A stretch of DNA of 64,000 nt from Capitella teleta (lineage: Eukaryota; Annelida; Polychaeta; Capitellidae). This document shows, in pieces, positions 24,400 to 37,207 of the stretch (the first letter of the stretch is position 1; each line of letters begins with the position of its first letter). The notes under the pieces were generated by a model. That model was given only the letters and a program-made list of their open reading frames with translations, searched no databases and was not told the DNA's origin. The translations under genes were made by a program, and so were the position numbers. The DNA lies in assembly GCA_000328365.1 (NCBI GenBank), contig KB301107.1:35750-99749 (forward strand), read 5' to 3'.

Positions 24400-24748
24400 G
24401 TTTAACGCCTTCTCCTCCTGGCGGCTGGTTCAGTTGGTCTTGAGAGCGGGAGTGGGTAATGAGTGGGTTTCATGCATAGCCGCCTCATTTATAAATTCTG
24501 GCCAAGCCCTCTGCTGAGCAGCATCGCTGTTCATTGCACGAGGCTCGGGTCAAATGTCAGAGTTCAGAGGTTGGCAATCGCCAGACAAGTTCACCATCGG
24601 GTCAAGGTCGTTGACCTACATTTCAATTTGTGTCAGCACTTCCGGGCCCCATTTCCCGCCATCTTTTGATAGCTGCGGAGTTGTGTACTGCGTTTTTCTT
24701 CACTTCGATCGCAATATCTCGGATTTGGATCGGAATCAAGCTGCCAGA
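24400..24748. promoter_or_regulatory. Shared divergent promoter of DHCR24 and UHRF1
   Basis: The start codons of the two genes are 349 bases apart in head-to-head orientation. Visible motifs are ACTTCCGG (ETS, 24638-24645), TTTCCCGCC (E2F, 24652-24660) running into GCCATCTT (YY1-like), the near-palindrome TCAAGGTCGTTGACCT (24602-24617, nuclear-receptor half-sites in inverted order), and an AT-rich TTTATAAATTC near 24487. The ETS/E2F/YY1 cluster lies next to the UHRF1 start. E2F control fits UHRF1 as an S-phase gene in mammals; function here is inferred. Confidence 0.7.
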
Positions 24749-27700
24749 ATGTGGATCCAAGTGCGAAGTATGGATGGCAAGCGGCAGACGCGCCTTGATG
24801 GCCTGTCGAAGCTGACGAAGATCGAAGACCTGCGCGAGAAGCTCGTCGAACATTTCGAGGCTGAGCCTGCAAGACAGATGTTATTCTACCGAGGAAAACT
24901 GGTCAGTCAAGACTCAGTCAAGACCCAGTCACGACTGGAATCGATCAGCTGATTCCCTGTCTCCTCCTGTACAGTTTACAATGCATATTCTGGACTCTTA
25001 ATTAATTATTTTAACCTAATTAATACTTGATTGAGAGGCTATAAATGACTAATAGTATTATTATTAACACATACTATCATAACTATGCACACACGAAAGT
25101 CTCACCATAAACGAACAAACCGCAGATTATTACCAAATACAGTTATACACGTATCGATGATGCTACGGTTAGGGTTTAGGGATCGAGCCACGTAGTCGTG
25201 TGGTGGAAATCATCGAAATGGCGATCAGGGATCACTATTCACATACTACTACTAGTCCATGGCATGAAATTGATGAATGAAATACTACGCACACACGAAA
25301 TAGTCCTTCACCATAAACGGACAAATCGCAGATCATTTGCCATTCATCACTTTCCGAATCCAATTATCGATGATCCCAGGGTATGGGTTTAGGGATCAAG
25401 CCACATGGTGGCCAGGTATCTTTATCAGAGGTGTGTTTATCAGACATTGAACACAATTTAAGACCATGTCTGGCCTTCACCCGTTCCCTCAATTATAAAG
25501 AGATGCAAGTTCCTAATCATATCTGTGGGTTGAACAATATCTTGTCAGAATCTCTTACTCTAGATTATAAGTGATTCGCAAACTGGGTTTGAATGCGTTT
25601 ACCATACAGCAAGACCCTGGGGTCTCGCTGTAGTATGTCAGCTAACTAACTATTAGTTCAATATTATAAAATTAATCCAGAGTTAACATGATAATACTTA
25701 ATAGAATACTTGTACGATATTAAATAGTCCAGAAAAGATTCAGTGTATTCAAGTATTGTACCGTCTAATTTTGTGTGCATCATCAGTTATTCAGTATGTC
25801 ACTATATGACAAGATTATCTGTCATAACAATTAACATATGACTGGTAAATGTTGGTAGACATTTAGGCTTATTGATTCACTTGCCGAATTAACCCGGACC
25901 CCAAATTCTCATATTAGCAGGCTAGTGTAAGAGTGAAAGACAAGCGAAGTACCTCGTAACTATATATGCATGTTGAAAAGCTTACTTTGCACACAGATAT
26001 CGAAGGGAAAGTCGTTATCCAACTAAATAAATAGTTTCACGTATGAAGTATCATTGAATCAACGATAATCCACAATTACTACGCAGAAACATACCATATA
26101 ACAGATACTATGCACATACAAAATAGTACCTCGCCATAAAGGAACAAACCGCAGATTGTTATTACCAAATACGCATATCGATGATCCAGGCTTAGGGATC
26201 GAGTCACGTAGTGGCGTGGTGTCTTTGGAAATGGTGATCAGAGATCACTTCTCACATACTTGTCCACGGCATGAATGCAATCAACAATTTCAATAGTAAC
26301 TTGAATAACCATTTGTGTAACCACCGCAATAACCATCGCCAAAGTCATGAGTGACAACGCGTAAGGATACACCCTGAGTAAAATCAAGTAAAATGCTTGT
26401 CAGGGGTTGCAACAAAGCCACGTGTTTCAGGCAATCGTATATTCATGAGGTCAAGAGGGCACATTTTAATATTATAATGGGTTATGCTGGAAGATGGTTA
26501 TAATTGACAAGCAAATCAACACCTGGTGCTTTGAGGTGTGTGGTCCAAGATTGAGTGTGTGCGTCATGTCAAATTTTTTTGCTTTTTCAAGTTCATTTGA
26601 TTCATCAGTTTGTTTCTGTTCTTTCTTTGACAGATGGTGGATGGCCATTCTCTCTTTGATTACAATGTGGGCCTCAATGAAATTATTCAAATCATGGTGC
26701 GGCCTGCGCCTCCAAAAGCCTCCACATCTCAACCTGCAACAACCAATGGCGCAACTGAAGCAGCAACAACCACCAGCGATGAAGAAGACTCCTTATCTGA
26801 CAAAGAAAATAAAGAAGTAATATTGGACATCGGCCCGAAATGAATAAATTTTTAACAATTTCATTCGCCAGCCTGTGATTCCGGTTGAAAAATCGAAGAA
26901 AAAGGAGAATGGAGAAGATGACGAGGAAGTTGGCAGTTTGTACAAGGTAAAGGCAGAAAGGTCATAGAGGTCATGTGATTATTATGTTTGTTGATGCACA
27001 GAAAGGAGATATCATAGATGGACGGGATCCATCATTGGGAGCGTGGTTTGAAGCGAAAATTAAAGGAATAGCTAAGAAAGAGAAAGAAATGGAAACTGAT
27101 GAAAATGAGAATAAGAAAGATGCAGATGACGATGGATTCCTGTATTCCATTGTGTTTGGCGGGTAAGGGAGATTGGTCTATTTGTCATGAACGTCTTACA
27201 TCATGGTTTTGTGTTTCACAGTTACGAAGAGGACAAACCATTGATTGTTAGTTCTGTGCACCTCAGACCAAGAGCGCACAGGAAACTCGGCTTGGATAAA
27301 ATCAAAATTGGCGACAAATTGATGGTTAATTATAACATCGATGATCCCGATACTCGCGGATACTGGTACGACGGCACGGTAACCGCAAAAGAAAACAAAC
27401 GCTGTTCCAAGAGTGTAACAGCGACTATTTATATCGGGTATGTTTTACGTTTGTTGATTATGAAAGCGCTATTTTTTTATTATTTTTTTTGTCCTCGCAG
27501 CAAAGATTTGATTCCTGTCAAGGATTGCAAACTCAAGTTCCACAATGAACTCTTTGCGATTGAAACCGCAGGATCGCAAGTCAATGAGAACGACCCCCAA
27601 GCCAAGGAAATGGACGCAGCTAAGAGTGAGTTTTCAGCTTTCTGATATTGCCTGGTGTACGTTTTTCTATTACCATCACAGGAGAGAATAAACCGGAATG

Positions 27701-30700
27701 TGATCATTGCAAGGATAACCCGCGTCGAAAGTGTGTTCATTGTTCGTGCTGCAAGTGTGGCAAGAAGGAGGACCCAGAATTGCAGCTCATGTGCGATGAC
27801 TGCGATTCTGCATACCATACCTACTGCTTGAATCCGCCTCTGGATGCTCTGCCAGAAGAAGATGAATGGTGAGGTGTTAATTAATCAGTAAATTAATTAA
27901 TTATTTAAATAATCTCTTTTTCAAGGTATTGTCCCGATTGCAAAGTTGATTCATCTGAAGTCGTTCGCGCAGGAGAGAAATTGAAAGCTAGTTCAAAAAA
28001 AGCTAAAATGGCATCAGCTACTTCGAAATCTTCCAGAGATTGGGGAAAGGTATTGAATTGAGTTTCTCATTAGCTGGGGTCATGACCTTTAACTTTCAGG
28101 GCATGGCATGCGCTGGTCGCACTAAACAATGTCAAATCGTGCCTCCGAATCACTTTGGCCCTCTTCCTGGAATTCACGTTGGTTCCATGTGGAAATTCCG
28201 TGTCCAGGTACAGAATCACGGCTTAATTTACATTTTAATGCATTTGTTGCATCAAAGGTATCGGAAGTTGGCATCCACCGTCCGCACGTGGCAGGAATCC
28301 ACGGCCGGGAGGAGGAGGGGGCCTACTCCATCGTTCTCTCCGGGGGTTACGAAGATGATGTTGTAAGTCTTCTTTTTTTTTTCTTTTTTTGTGCTGTTAC
28401 ATAATCTTCATTGCAGGATGACGGCGAGCAGTTCACCTACACAGGATCTGGCGGCAGAGATTTGTCGGGGAATAAAAGAACTGCAGAACAATCGTGCGAT
28501 CAAGTGCTCACCAGAATGAACAAGTCAGTCACTTCATTTTTTAATTTTGTTCTAGGTCTGTTTTTGGGATGCGTAGTATTGCTAAATTTAGGTAATCTCG
28601 GCTACAACGCGAGGTCATTTCTTATGAGTTCCCTGCTGGTAAGCAGCTTTGTGGGTTAATCAATTAAAACTTCAACTGAGTTCATCTGCTGCTGTTCACC
28701 TTGGAATTAATCCTCCTTGGTTTCTCAGCAGGACGTCTGGATTGGGGGGGCGGGTTGGCTTTCAGGATTAAGACCCCATGGGAGGGGGGTTACTGTTTTT
28801 ATGCGAGGGATTCTAATAACTACGTGCAAGGGCAGTTCTAATTAAGGGTTAAGTCACAGGAAAGAAATATTTATGCTCTGATAGATAATGTTAAGTGCAT
28901 CTAGAGCCAAATAAAAGAACTCAAATTGGTCTTGTTGACGAGAACATTATCAATCTGAGCATAATCTTTGAATTCCGTGTGACTTACCGGATTATACCAA
29001 GTAATAAACCTTCAAATTCTATCGAGTTGACTGATGCTTAGGCTTGAGTGCGCCAAGTTATTTTCAAGCAGTTGGTCTGTTAGACACGTGTGCAAAACCT
29101 ACAACAAATTTTTCTCAGAGCCTCATAAAACTTTTATTTGATCTCCAGTATCAATGAATAGTAACATAATATGTATATACTTCCTAGAACAATGTCAATT
29201 TCCACTAAAATTGATCGAAATTCCCATTTTATATACTTTTTGCGCTTCAATAGAAATTAACCGAAAAAAATATATTTATAGAAATTTGCATATAGGCAAT
29301 AATTAGCTATTCTTAAAGCAGGTCCAATCAACGATTGCGTGACGAAATTGCATTTTGAGATCTTAACATTAGGTGAGTGGCGAGAGTGATCTATGCTATT
29401 TGTTTATTTATACACGCGTTCACTAGGCTTGGGCGATATTTTCGATAATTACCCAACTTGATATTGATAATTTTCTTCTTCGATAATCATTGATAATTGA
29501 GGAGAAAAAGAAGAAAAAATCAACTTTTTGTGCTGGTAATTGTTACTTAAAGATCCTGAAACACATTTTCATAATACATTTTAGCTATGAGTTCAATCAT
29601 GAACGTTAGTGAGTCCATTTTAAAGTAAGAATGACACAAATAGATGTACTACAGAATATTTTACGATTGCCAAAACTGAAAAATATTTTTGGTTTGAATA
29701 CCTCTGCATCCATTTTCAGCTCACTTGGAAATATTGAAGCTTCAATATTTTATTATATTTAACTGAAAATCGTCTATTGCCATTAAGAGGTCAAGCTATA
29801 AGACTCATAGAGAAGTATGAAAATCAAGTTCACTTTTCTTGCAATACATGTATTTGTGCTAAGCCTAAGGTTCATCCAAATTGTTTAACTGCATTTCATG
29901 ATTTTCATCCCATGGTGACTCAGCAATCTGTCAATTGGTACTTTGCATCATACAGCCACATACTTCTGGTGACGCAATTATCTTGATAATTATAGTTATT
30001 GCGATAATTTCATGAAAATTATCGTGATATATTTTGTTTAATTATCGCCCAAGCCAAGCCTTCATCATGCACGGATTATGCACTTCAATACACAAGGCTG
30101 AGTGGTATAATTTGGTCTTGACCCTCACAGGTGAAAATGGTTCATAATAATTGATTGTTTAATTACTGAGTGTGAAATACACCAGATCCAGTATCTGGAA
30201 ATTGAGCTTGTTTCGAGTCTTGACTATTAAAAAAAGCAAATTACTTTTGATATTCCCTATGGGAAAGAAAAAAGTCTGTTGTTACCGATAAACCACGATG
30301 AAAGCGAAATGACTTTGTTAAAAGGCCATGAAAGAAAAGCCATAAATGAGGCAGCTGTGAGGTGGTCTCTTTGATCTTCCTCTTGTGGTTCTGTTTCATT
30401 CATCAAATTCTACGCCAGCCATTTCATTTGGTTAATTAGCATTTTGGGTGAAAGACATTCAAAGCTGATTTGCATGTTTTCTTCTCTTTTTCAAGAGCGC
30501 TTGCAAAGAATTGTTCTGCACCGATTGACAGCAAGAAAGGCGGAGACTCCGGCAAGGACTGGAGGAAGGGCAAACCAGTGCGAGTGGTGCGGAACTGCAA
30601 AGGGCGCAAGCACTCCAAGTATGCTCCTGAGGAAGGCAATCGATATGATGGCATTTACAAGGTGAATTTCTATCCTTTGCTCCAGGAAAATGAAAAATGG

Positions 30701-30886
30701 TCAACTTTACTTCTTTTTTCAGGTTGTAAAATATTGGCCAGAAAAGGGTCAGTCAGGATTCATTGTTTGGCGCTACCTGTTGAAGAGAGATGACACTAAC
30801 CCCGCCCCATGGACAAAGGAAGGCAAGAAGTTGGCCGAAGAACTTGGACTCAAGCTACAGGTCTGTCTTCAATATATTCTGAGTTA

Positions 30887-30931
<45 letters not shown>

Positions 30932-31563
30932 GCAGTTTCCGGATGGTTACTTGGAAGGATTGAAGGCGAAGGAGGCGCTGAGCAGTCAGGACTCATCCGA
31001 AAATGAAACATCGTCCAAAGGCAAGGGGAAAGGGAGGAAGCGCAAGAGGATTGTATCCGAGGATGAGGAAGAGGAAGGTGCCTCTCCGGCCAAAAAAATT
31101 ATCAAAGCTGGCTATGAAATTCCCAAGAAAGTTGAAAAGCAAATTCTGGATGATAAAGCGAATGGAAAGATCTGGAAAGAGGTTTTGGAATTCACCAAAG
31201 ACGGCTCTCAGGTATATTTTAATTTTACTTATGTTTTAAAATAATGTAGATATTTTTTTTACAGACTTTTCTGGCGAAGGTTGAGGAAAATTTTGCTTGC
31301 ATTTGCTGCCAAGACCTTGCCTTTATGCCCGTAACAACAGAGTGTGGTCACAATTTCTGCAAGGTTATTTTGAAAAACAAAATCTGTTCCCTAATCAATT
31401 TCCCTTTGAATTTCAGACATGTTTGCAGCGTTCTTTTAAGGCCGAGGTTTACTCGTGTCCTGCATGTCGTGAGGATTTGGGCAAAGATTACAAGATGGCG
31501 GCCAACAAGACGCTGCGTGATATCCTCAACACACTGGTCCCTGGCTACGAGAATGGCCGCTAA
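24749..31563 (+). CDS. UHRF1: E3 ubiquitin-protein ligase UHRF1
   Basis: Nuclear reader of hemimethylated CpG and histone H3 that recruits DNMT1 and ubiquitinates H3. Sixteen exons: 24749-24901, 26634-26816, 26872-26946, 27002-27162, 27222-27437, 27501-27625, 27682-27868, 27926-28049, 28100-28207, 28258-28362, 28417-28523, 30496-30661, 30723-30860, 30936-31211, 31265-31363, 31417-31563. Phases close to 789 residues (human 793). Domains: ubiquitin-like (1-76, [17 protein letters not shown]), tandem tudor (about 135-290, GYWYDGTV), PHD (about 305-372, [21 protein letters not shown]), SRA (about 408-615, [31 protein letters not shown]) and RING (about 720-760, [25 protein letters not shown]). 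All zinc ligands I can check are present. Most introns are 50-100 bases; introns 1 and 11 are long and repeat-filled. Its presence implies maintenance methylation. Confidence 0.98.
25070..26275. repeat. Three diverged copies of a ~180-bp repeat in UHRF1 intron 1
   Basis: Copies at about 25070-25270, 25285-25412 and 26105-26275 share the order CACACACGAAA, ACCATAAACGAACAAACCGC, ATCGATGAT, TTAGGGATCGAG, GGTGGTC or GGTGATCA, CACATACT and CATGGCATGAA. Copy 1 includes GGTTAGGGTTTAGGGATC, which is telomere-like over only two units. Nothing coding was seen. Confidence 0.7.
29426..30060. mobile_element. MITE in UHRF1 intron 11
   Basis: The left end GGCTTGGGCGATATTTTCGA (29426-29445) is matched inverted at the right by AATTATCGCCCAAGCC (30041-30056). 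The body is AT-rich with many GATAAT motifs near both ends. It spans about 635 bases without a transposase. The terminal sequence recalls hAT-type elements, but I could not see a clean 8-bp target duplication, so the superfamily is open. Confidence 0.65.
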
Positions 31564-34032
31564 TTGGTTCTGTTGACATTGATTTTATCTGATTCAAAAT
31601 GTATCTTTATAATGTTCATGTCCCTCATTCTGCATTTATACCTCGTCTCTACTTCCATCGATAAAACATCTTATTTTTGATTCTTGTTTGTTTTGTGATT
31701 ATAATCTTCCATCATTTCTCTGCATGATATACTAGTATTTGAGAATTGGATGTTTCCTGGCTGATCTGGTCTTTAGTGCTCTTTACTCAGATCAAAATAA
31801 ATTCTATCATCAAGTTAAAACATTTTGGCCTCTTTTCAGCTCAACACTTGGTGCTGAGACAGGGGTTCCCTAACTCCGGATTAACTCAAGGCCCAAAACC
31901 TCTCCCGATATTTCATTGAGGTGGTGTATCCCTTATTGAGAGCAATTTAGTAAACACCTTTAATTTTAATTATTATATCTTATTTAAATTATTTATATTG
32001 TGACCTGGATCAGGAGACCACTGGTATGTCATGTAAGGCAATCAACAGAAAGGAAGTCTTGGGTGTGTTGTGTGCGAGAGAGAATGATATGGTAAAGAGC
32101 TGTGTCAGGATCCATGTCATGTGCGGCACTCAAATTGCACCCTCCGATTGCGTAATCAGGAGACCCAATAACATCTTGTTCATTGCATTGAACATGCCAA
32201 TTTGGCGCCTCATCCCTGTACCCTGTATCACGATTGAATGCAATTCAATGCCCGCCCCCCCCCCCCCCTCTCCTTTCATCCGGAACATGATTCAGCCGGA
32301 ATCGCACGGAAGAAGACTACAAGCAAACGTTAGAATACTAATTAATTGTGTTCGAAACAAAAAAGTTCAGTGACGCTGTTGAAAACAGGTGTAAACTATA
32401 TCGGGACACGTATGTCTGAACCGATAACAACTTTTCTAACGTTTCCGTCATAAATTTTTCCGTAGGGTCTAAATACTCACAGGATATATCAGAAAATGTC
32501 GAAGTATATGCATGATTCACATCAAATGAAAGGGATTCATGAACCAAATACTACCAATGTATTAGAATTATGCCCACAAAGAATCTGGTAGCGCCCTTCA
32601 CTGATTTAATTATCAAGTATTTAATATATTATAATAATAATATTTATTTCGCATATACATGCAGTATTACATGGAAAGAAAAAAAGTAATTTTTATAACA
32701 ACTAAAATCTATTGCTGGGTGTTTAAGCATGTGAGAAACCCTATATGGCGGTATAAGGTCAGCTCAGGAATCATTAAATGTGTTTCCCGCTGTGTGATGA
32801 CGCAAGCCTTCAACATCAACTTTCCTATACATGTAGTGCGTTTTACATACATGTGCATAATATGATTACTACCAACCAGTGAAACCCATCTACGTGTACA
32901 TCTTGTAACATACAAGCTCAATAAAGATTTCATGACTTCATATTTTGCCATCTAATCCGATCGGTCCATTTCTGCAGCCTCTTTTGTTGCCCTCTCCACA
33001 TGCCATGGTTGCATGAGACACTATGCTTGACATGCTTGTGGCAGATACAAATGTACAGCGACCTGAACTGCAATCACCTCTGTAGTTCAGAAGGAATGGA
33101 GGAGTAGGGTTCATGTCCGTCATCTTACAGGCCAACATCCCGTCTTCCATTTTTCAACCCAGTTCTTAGTAATCTACATGTACCGTAGATGATTGCCAAT
33201 CCAATCCTGCATCTGGCAATATACTCGCTGATTGTGATACGCTTCAGTGAATAAGAGTTTGCAGGCATGCTTTGCGGGTGAACAAGGGCGGAGCAGGATG
33301 CCACATGTTGGCAAAATGTACATGTTTATGCATGCAGGCGATACATATAATTATGTCTCCACTATTATTATCCCACTTAATTGATTCTTTCGACTTCCCT
33401 GGTTGCACATGCTGAAAATGCTGATATATTTATAATGATAATAATACAAGAAAAAAGAAAATAATGTCTCCTGAATAGTTGCGTCAAGTTTGAATTTTTC
33501 TGGAGTGTTATACGATACCGTATGCAACCATATGCGCAGATAACAGCAACCTTAAATTAACTGCATACGGAAGCTTCGATAAGTTGGTTCTGGTGAGTCC
33601 CGTTACTTGCTCAATTGTCCTATAAGATTTCGAGAATTCATTTAAATCAGAAACAAACAATGGCATTGATTTCTGAATGTCTGACATGATGCCCGCACTA
33701 TTCCGTGACAATTGAAAAGAACCCCACCCAATTCACAGTAAGATATGGTGGAGGAAAAGTGCCCGGATGTCCATCTCAGCATGTGTATTGTCTATTTTGA
33801 TGCAACCAAGGTGAGGAGGCTTCTGACCCTGTCAGTCGCGGGGGCGGGCAGAAGCCGCTTGTCAACGCTTGACGTCGTCGTTGCCATGCCAACGCTCAGT
33901 GTCTTTGAAAATAAACACAATCATTCGACCGATTTGTATCGCATGCACTGGGACTGCAGGGAGAAAGTGTAAACATGTTTAACTTACATTGATTTAAGCT
34001 ACATGTATGAACTAATTCTATCTATAGCTAAC

Positions 34033-34064
<32 letters not shown>

Positions 34065-34109
34065 CTTTTTTTCTAATGTTGCCAGTTGAACCATGGTCCA
34101 GAACATAAT

Positions 34110-34170
34110 TTTATCTCGGTGGCCGAGTGATTACTGGTTAAGGTGCCAGCCTCGAGACAAGGAGACCGTC
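34110..34170 (+). repeat. tRNA-derived fragment (SINE head or tRNA pseudogene)
   Basis: CGGTGGCCGAGTG followed by GGTTAAGG and GCCAGCCTCGAGACA resembles the D-arm/A-box and anticodon region of a Ser/Leu-type tRNA, with a six-base interruption in the D loop. I see no B box (GGTTCGAATCC) at the right distance and no closed acceptor stem, so it is not a working tRNA gene. Confidence 0.4.
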
Positions 34171-34318
34171 GACCTAGAGAGATCAGCTAATTCGCCAGTC
34201 TCCTAAGTTATCTATCTATCCACTGTTTACTCTTTTCTTTTCTTTGTTTTGTTTTGTTTTGTTTTTGTTTTTTTGTTTTTGTTTTTTTCTTTCTTTATGT
34301 TCACCACAATAAATGTTT

Positions 34319-34359
34319 TGTCTGTCTGTCTGTTCTGTCTGTTCTGTCTGTTCTGTCTG
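34319..34359. repeat. TGTC/TGTTC minisatellite
   Basis: TCTG units grade into tandem copies of the 9-base unit TTCTGTCTG. It explains the QTEQTEQTE frame on the other strand. Confidence 0.9.
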
Positions 34360-35689
34360 ATCCTGCCACATTGTGTATGCAGCCAGGAATATAGCCAATT
34401 CATAACGCACCTCAAGCAAATGCATACTGAGCAACAAAAGAAAGTACACATGTCTCGAATAGCTTATAGAGTTGTGCAAAATAAATTTATCGTGGATATT
34501 TGATTTGTGGGTGTGTTAAGTATCCATCCATGATTAATTATTCAGAAGTTGGAGTTTATGGCGGTCCCGTGGATTCAGCACGGATGTTGAATGGGGGGTA
34601 GGGGTCGAAACGCAAAATCACTCTTTAGATGGAATCATTATTTTTTTTTTTTTTTTTTTAATGCATAAAAATTGTCAATGGTAATTAATGTGGCTCCTCA
34701 TTGCCCCAATACAGGCCATGCACTGTGCATGCTGCGGATAAGAATTCGAATCCTCTTCTAGGCCAGTGCAGCCCATTCTTCCGAAGGTCCACCGCAAGTG
34801 CTGCAGCGCCCTTCATATAGGCGATTACACGGCGCTTCAATGGGGATAAACGTGAACCTCTAAAAGGGCGTCGGATCGAGTCATCGTCGAATTGTTTGCT
34901 CGCTTATTTGGGGTCCGTGGGATCCGACGATATCGTCCGCGTCCGGTAGATGGTCGGAAACGGTCTCGGACGTGACTCAACAGGATTGCAGGATCCTGCA
35001 TCCTGGTCGTAACCCGAGGTCTCCCAGACCTGGGTGAGGCTGGGTCGATCTTCTACTGTTCCTTTGCTGGTGAAGCGTAGACGGAGGGGGAGCAGTGTAG
35101 CGGAAAGCCCTGCTACAGCTAAAAAGCGCGAAACATGTACAGGAACGACAGCCTGAAATATCCCTGCAACGCACCCTTTCTCCAACGAGCTTAGAGGGTG
35201 CATTGAGAAACGAAAGGCGGCAAACAACTCGCGAACCGTCGAAGAAATAATGACTAAAGTTTGATTGATTTACATGCATGATTTGGGGAGATATCCGAAA
35301 TGAACGACTTTCTTTGTTCATCTCTATTATTGTTCAACCAAGCACAATTTTCCTTTTTTTTTTTTTCTCTCTCTCTTAATGAATTCATTGTGTGGCCATT
35401 TAGGACACATGTAACTGATTAGGCAGAGTTCCAATTCTTTTGAATGCCATGGACTCAAATTCTTTTGAGCCCATGATACAACTGTATGGTTTCTTTTGTT
35501 GCTCAGCATAGAACTTAGACTGCTCAGTTCTTTGGTGTTATCAATTTCTGCACACGAATATAATTCATGCAAACATGAAGATATTCCAGTGCCTCTAGTC
35601 AGTAGATTAATGTTACTGAGGGCGCATTATTGAACAAAGACAATAATCGAATAACGAGCAGCAATGGAGAATGATGGGCATGAGTTGGT

Positions 35690-35818
35690 GTTATCATTCG
35701 TTAATTTCGTTGGCATTAACGGAGCGTGTGATATGATTATATAAACTTGACTTTATAATTAAGGTCAATTTGATCTATAATCGTATCACACGCTCCATTA
35801 ATGGCAACGAACGATAAC
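35690..35818. mobile_element. Palindromic MITE-like element
   Basis: An arm at 35690-35733 (GTTATCATTCGTTAA...GGAGCGTGTGATA) is matched by the inverted arm 35784-35818 (TATCACACGCTCCATTAATG). The left arm has an extra ~8 bases. The loop between them is about 50 AT-rich bases. It is a typical fold-back non-autonomous element. Confidence 0.75.
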
Positions 35819-37207
35819 ATCAGAGATAATAAAAAACTAACGGCCGAAAAAGTGTGAAGTACCTTTCAGCCATTGCAAACCACTGATTAGCTGAATTCCA
35901 CTGTATCTATTTGGCTTGTATACATACACATCTATAATCATTATTTTAGGGTGAAATAACGTATAAAAGTACTTCTAGGATGACGTCATTATGTTCCGTT
36001 GAGATGACGTTAAATTAGAAACTCTGACGTCAGAGCTGTTCGACCAAATTGTGCTTTTAATTATTAGGCTGTTTAACACCCCTATAAGTTGAAAACATCA
36101 GAGAATCAATAAGAATCTTTATTCAAAAGTTGGCATTTTTTCTCATGGAATATTCGACAGCAAACAGAAAAATAAAAAATAATGAATCTGCTCACTTGGC
36201 AAGTATAACAAAAGAACAAACAAATACACAACTCATAAAGGTAAAGTTCAGTTAAGTCATTAATATTCAATAAGCAACCATAAATACTAATGAGATCATG
36301 TGACTAATTAGCATCATGCAACTTGGTAAAAAAAAAAAAAAATAGTCGAGACAATAAAGGAATTTCACAAAAGCACCGCTATACAAGAAAACATATTAAT
36401 GCCCTGACTAATCTTGGAAAACCAAAGATGGAGGGGGAAATGGACATTAAATTAAACAAAAGTAACAACATAAATAAACAAGCAAAAAACTGACCAGAAA
36501 AATAGGATTAACTGAAAGCCAACATGAGTCTAAGTAAACATTAAATAATTATATGCCACTTTAGACTTCTTCTTTTTTTCAATTGTTAGCCCTGAAATTT
36601 TGAGTTCACAAAACATTCTTAAAAATTGAAGAAAAAAAAATGGAGAAAGAAAGAAGTGTTCCAATTTGGAGCAACATTAACATTTTGCATTTTCTTTTCT
36701 TGTATGACAGGAAATATCTTGCAATTATCACTAATACCAAGCAGAGCAAAAAGATCATCTGACAAAGCCAAGACAACCAGGCATGTACATCCAGCTTCAA
36801 GTGATTGCTATATTATTTAATTGATGAAATTTGATATGCACCGCAACTACTCTGAAAAAAATGCGATCATTTGTAGCAAATGCAAACATCTTCAGACACT
36901 GAGCCAAAGTGAAATTTTATCAAGTATTCATATTAACAAAATTGTAGAATTAGGATCAGAAAATAACAGAAATTACACTTGTTTGAGCACAGAATAAACA
37001 TGACTTTTTAAAAATGACTTAGTTTTAACAAGGGAATACACTCAAGAGCTCTACAGCGAGACTTTTTTTTTGGCCGGCCAATAGCATCAAAGCAAACAGT
37101 CACATGGAGTACAAGAAATATTCAAATGCACGTTTTAAAAGTTTTATCAAAATTTTGATGTTAAGATATTTTTGCAGCCCTCTGTGGAACGATTGGTGGG
37201 AGGAGCC

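Larger units (their letters stand above)
31564..37207. other. Intergenic spacer between UHRF1 and CABLES (convergent 3' ends)
   Basis: UHRF1 and CABLES point toward each other, so this region should hold only 3' UTRs. It contains a C run (32253-32268), a tRNA-like fragment, a TGTC/TGTTC minisatellite, pyrimidine tracts, a palindromic element (35690-35818) and TGACGTCA-like motifs near 35982-36030. An open frame at 34904-35227 (minus, 107 residues) is GC-richer than its surroundings, but I could not tie it to a gene. Confidence 0.55.

Noticed and set aside
28740-28800. G-rich runs (GGGGGGGCGGG, GGGAGGGGGG) as a G-quadruplex regulator in UHRF1 intron 11
   Set aside because: Only loose G runs with no conserved spacing. 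Similar runs occur at 22400 and 40921 without context.
34904-35227. 107-residue minus-strand frame in the UHRF1-CABLES spacer
   Set aside because: It is somewhat GC-rich and free of stops, but has no domain, no splice partners and an overlapping rival frame (34977-35321).
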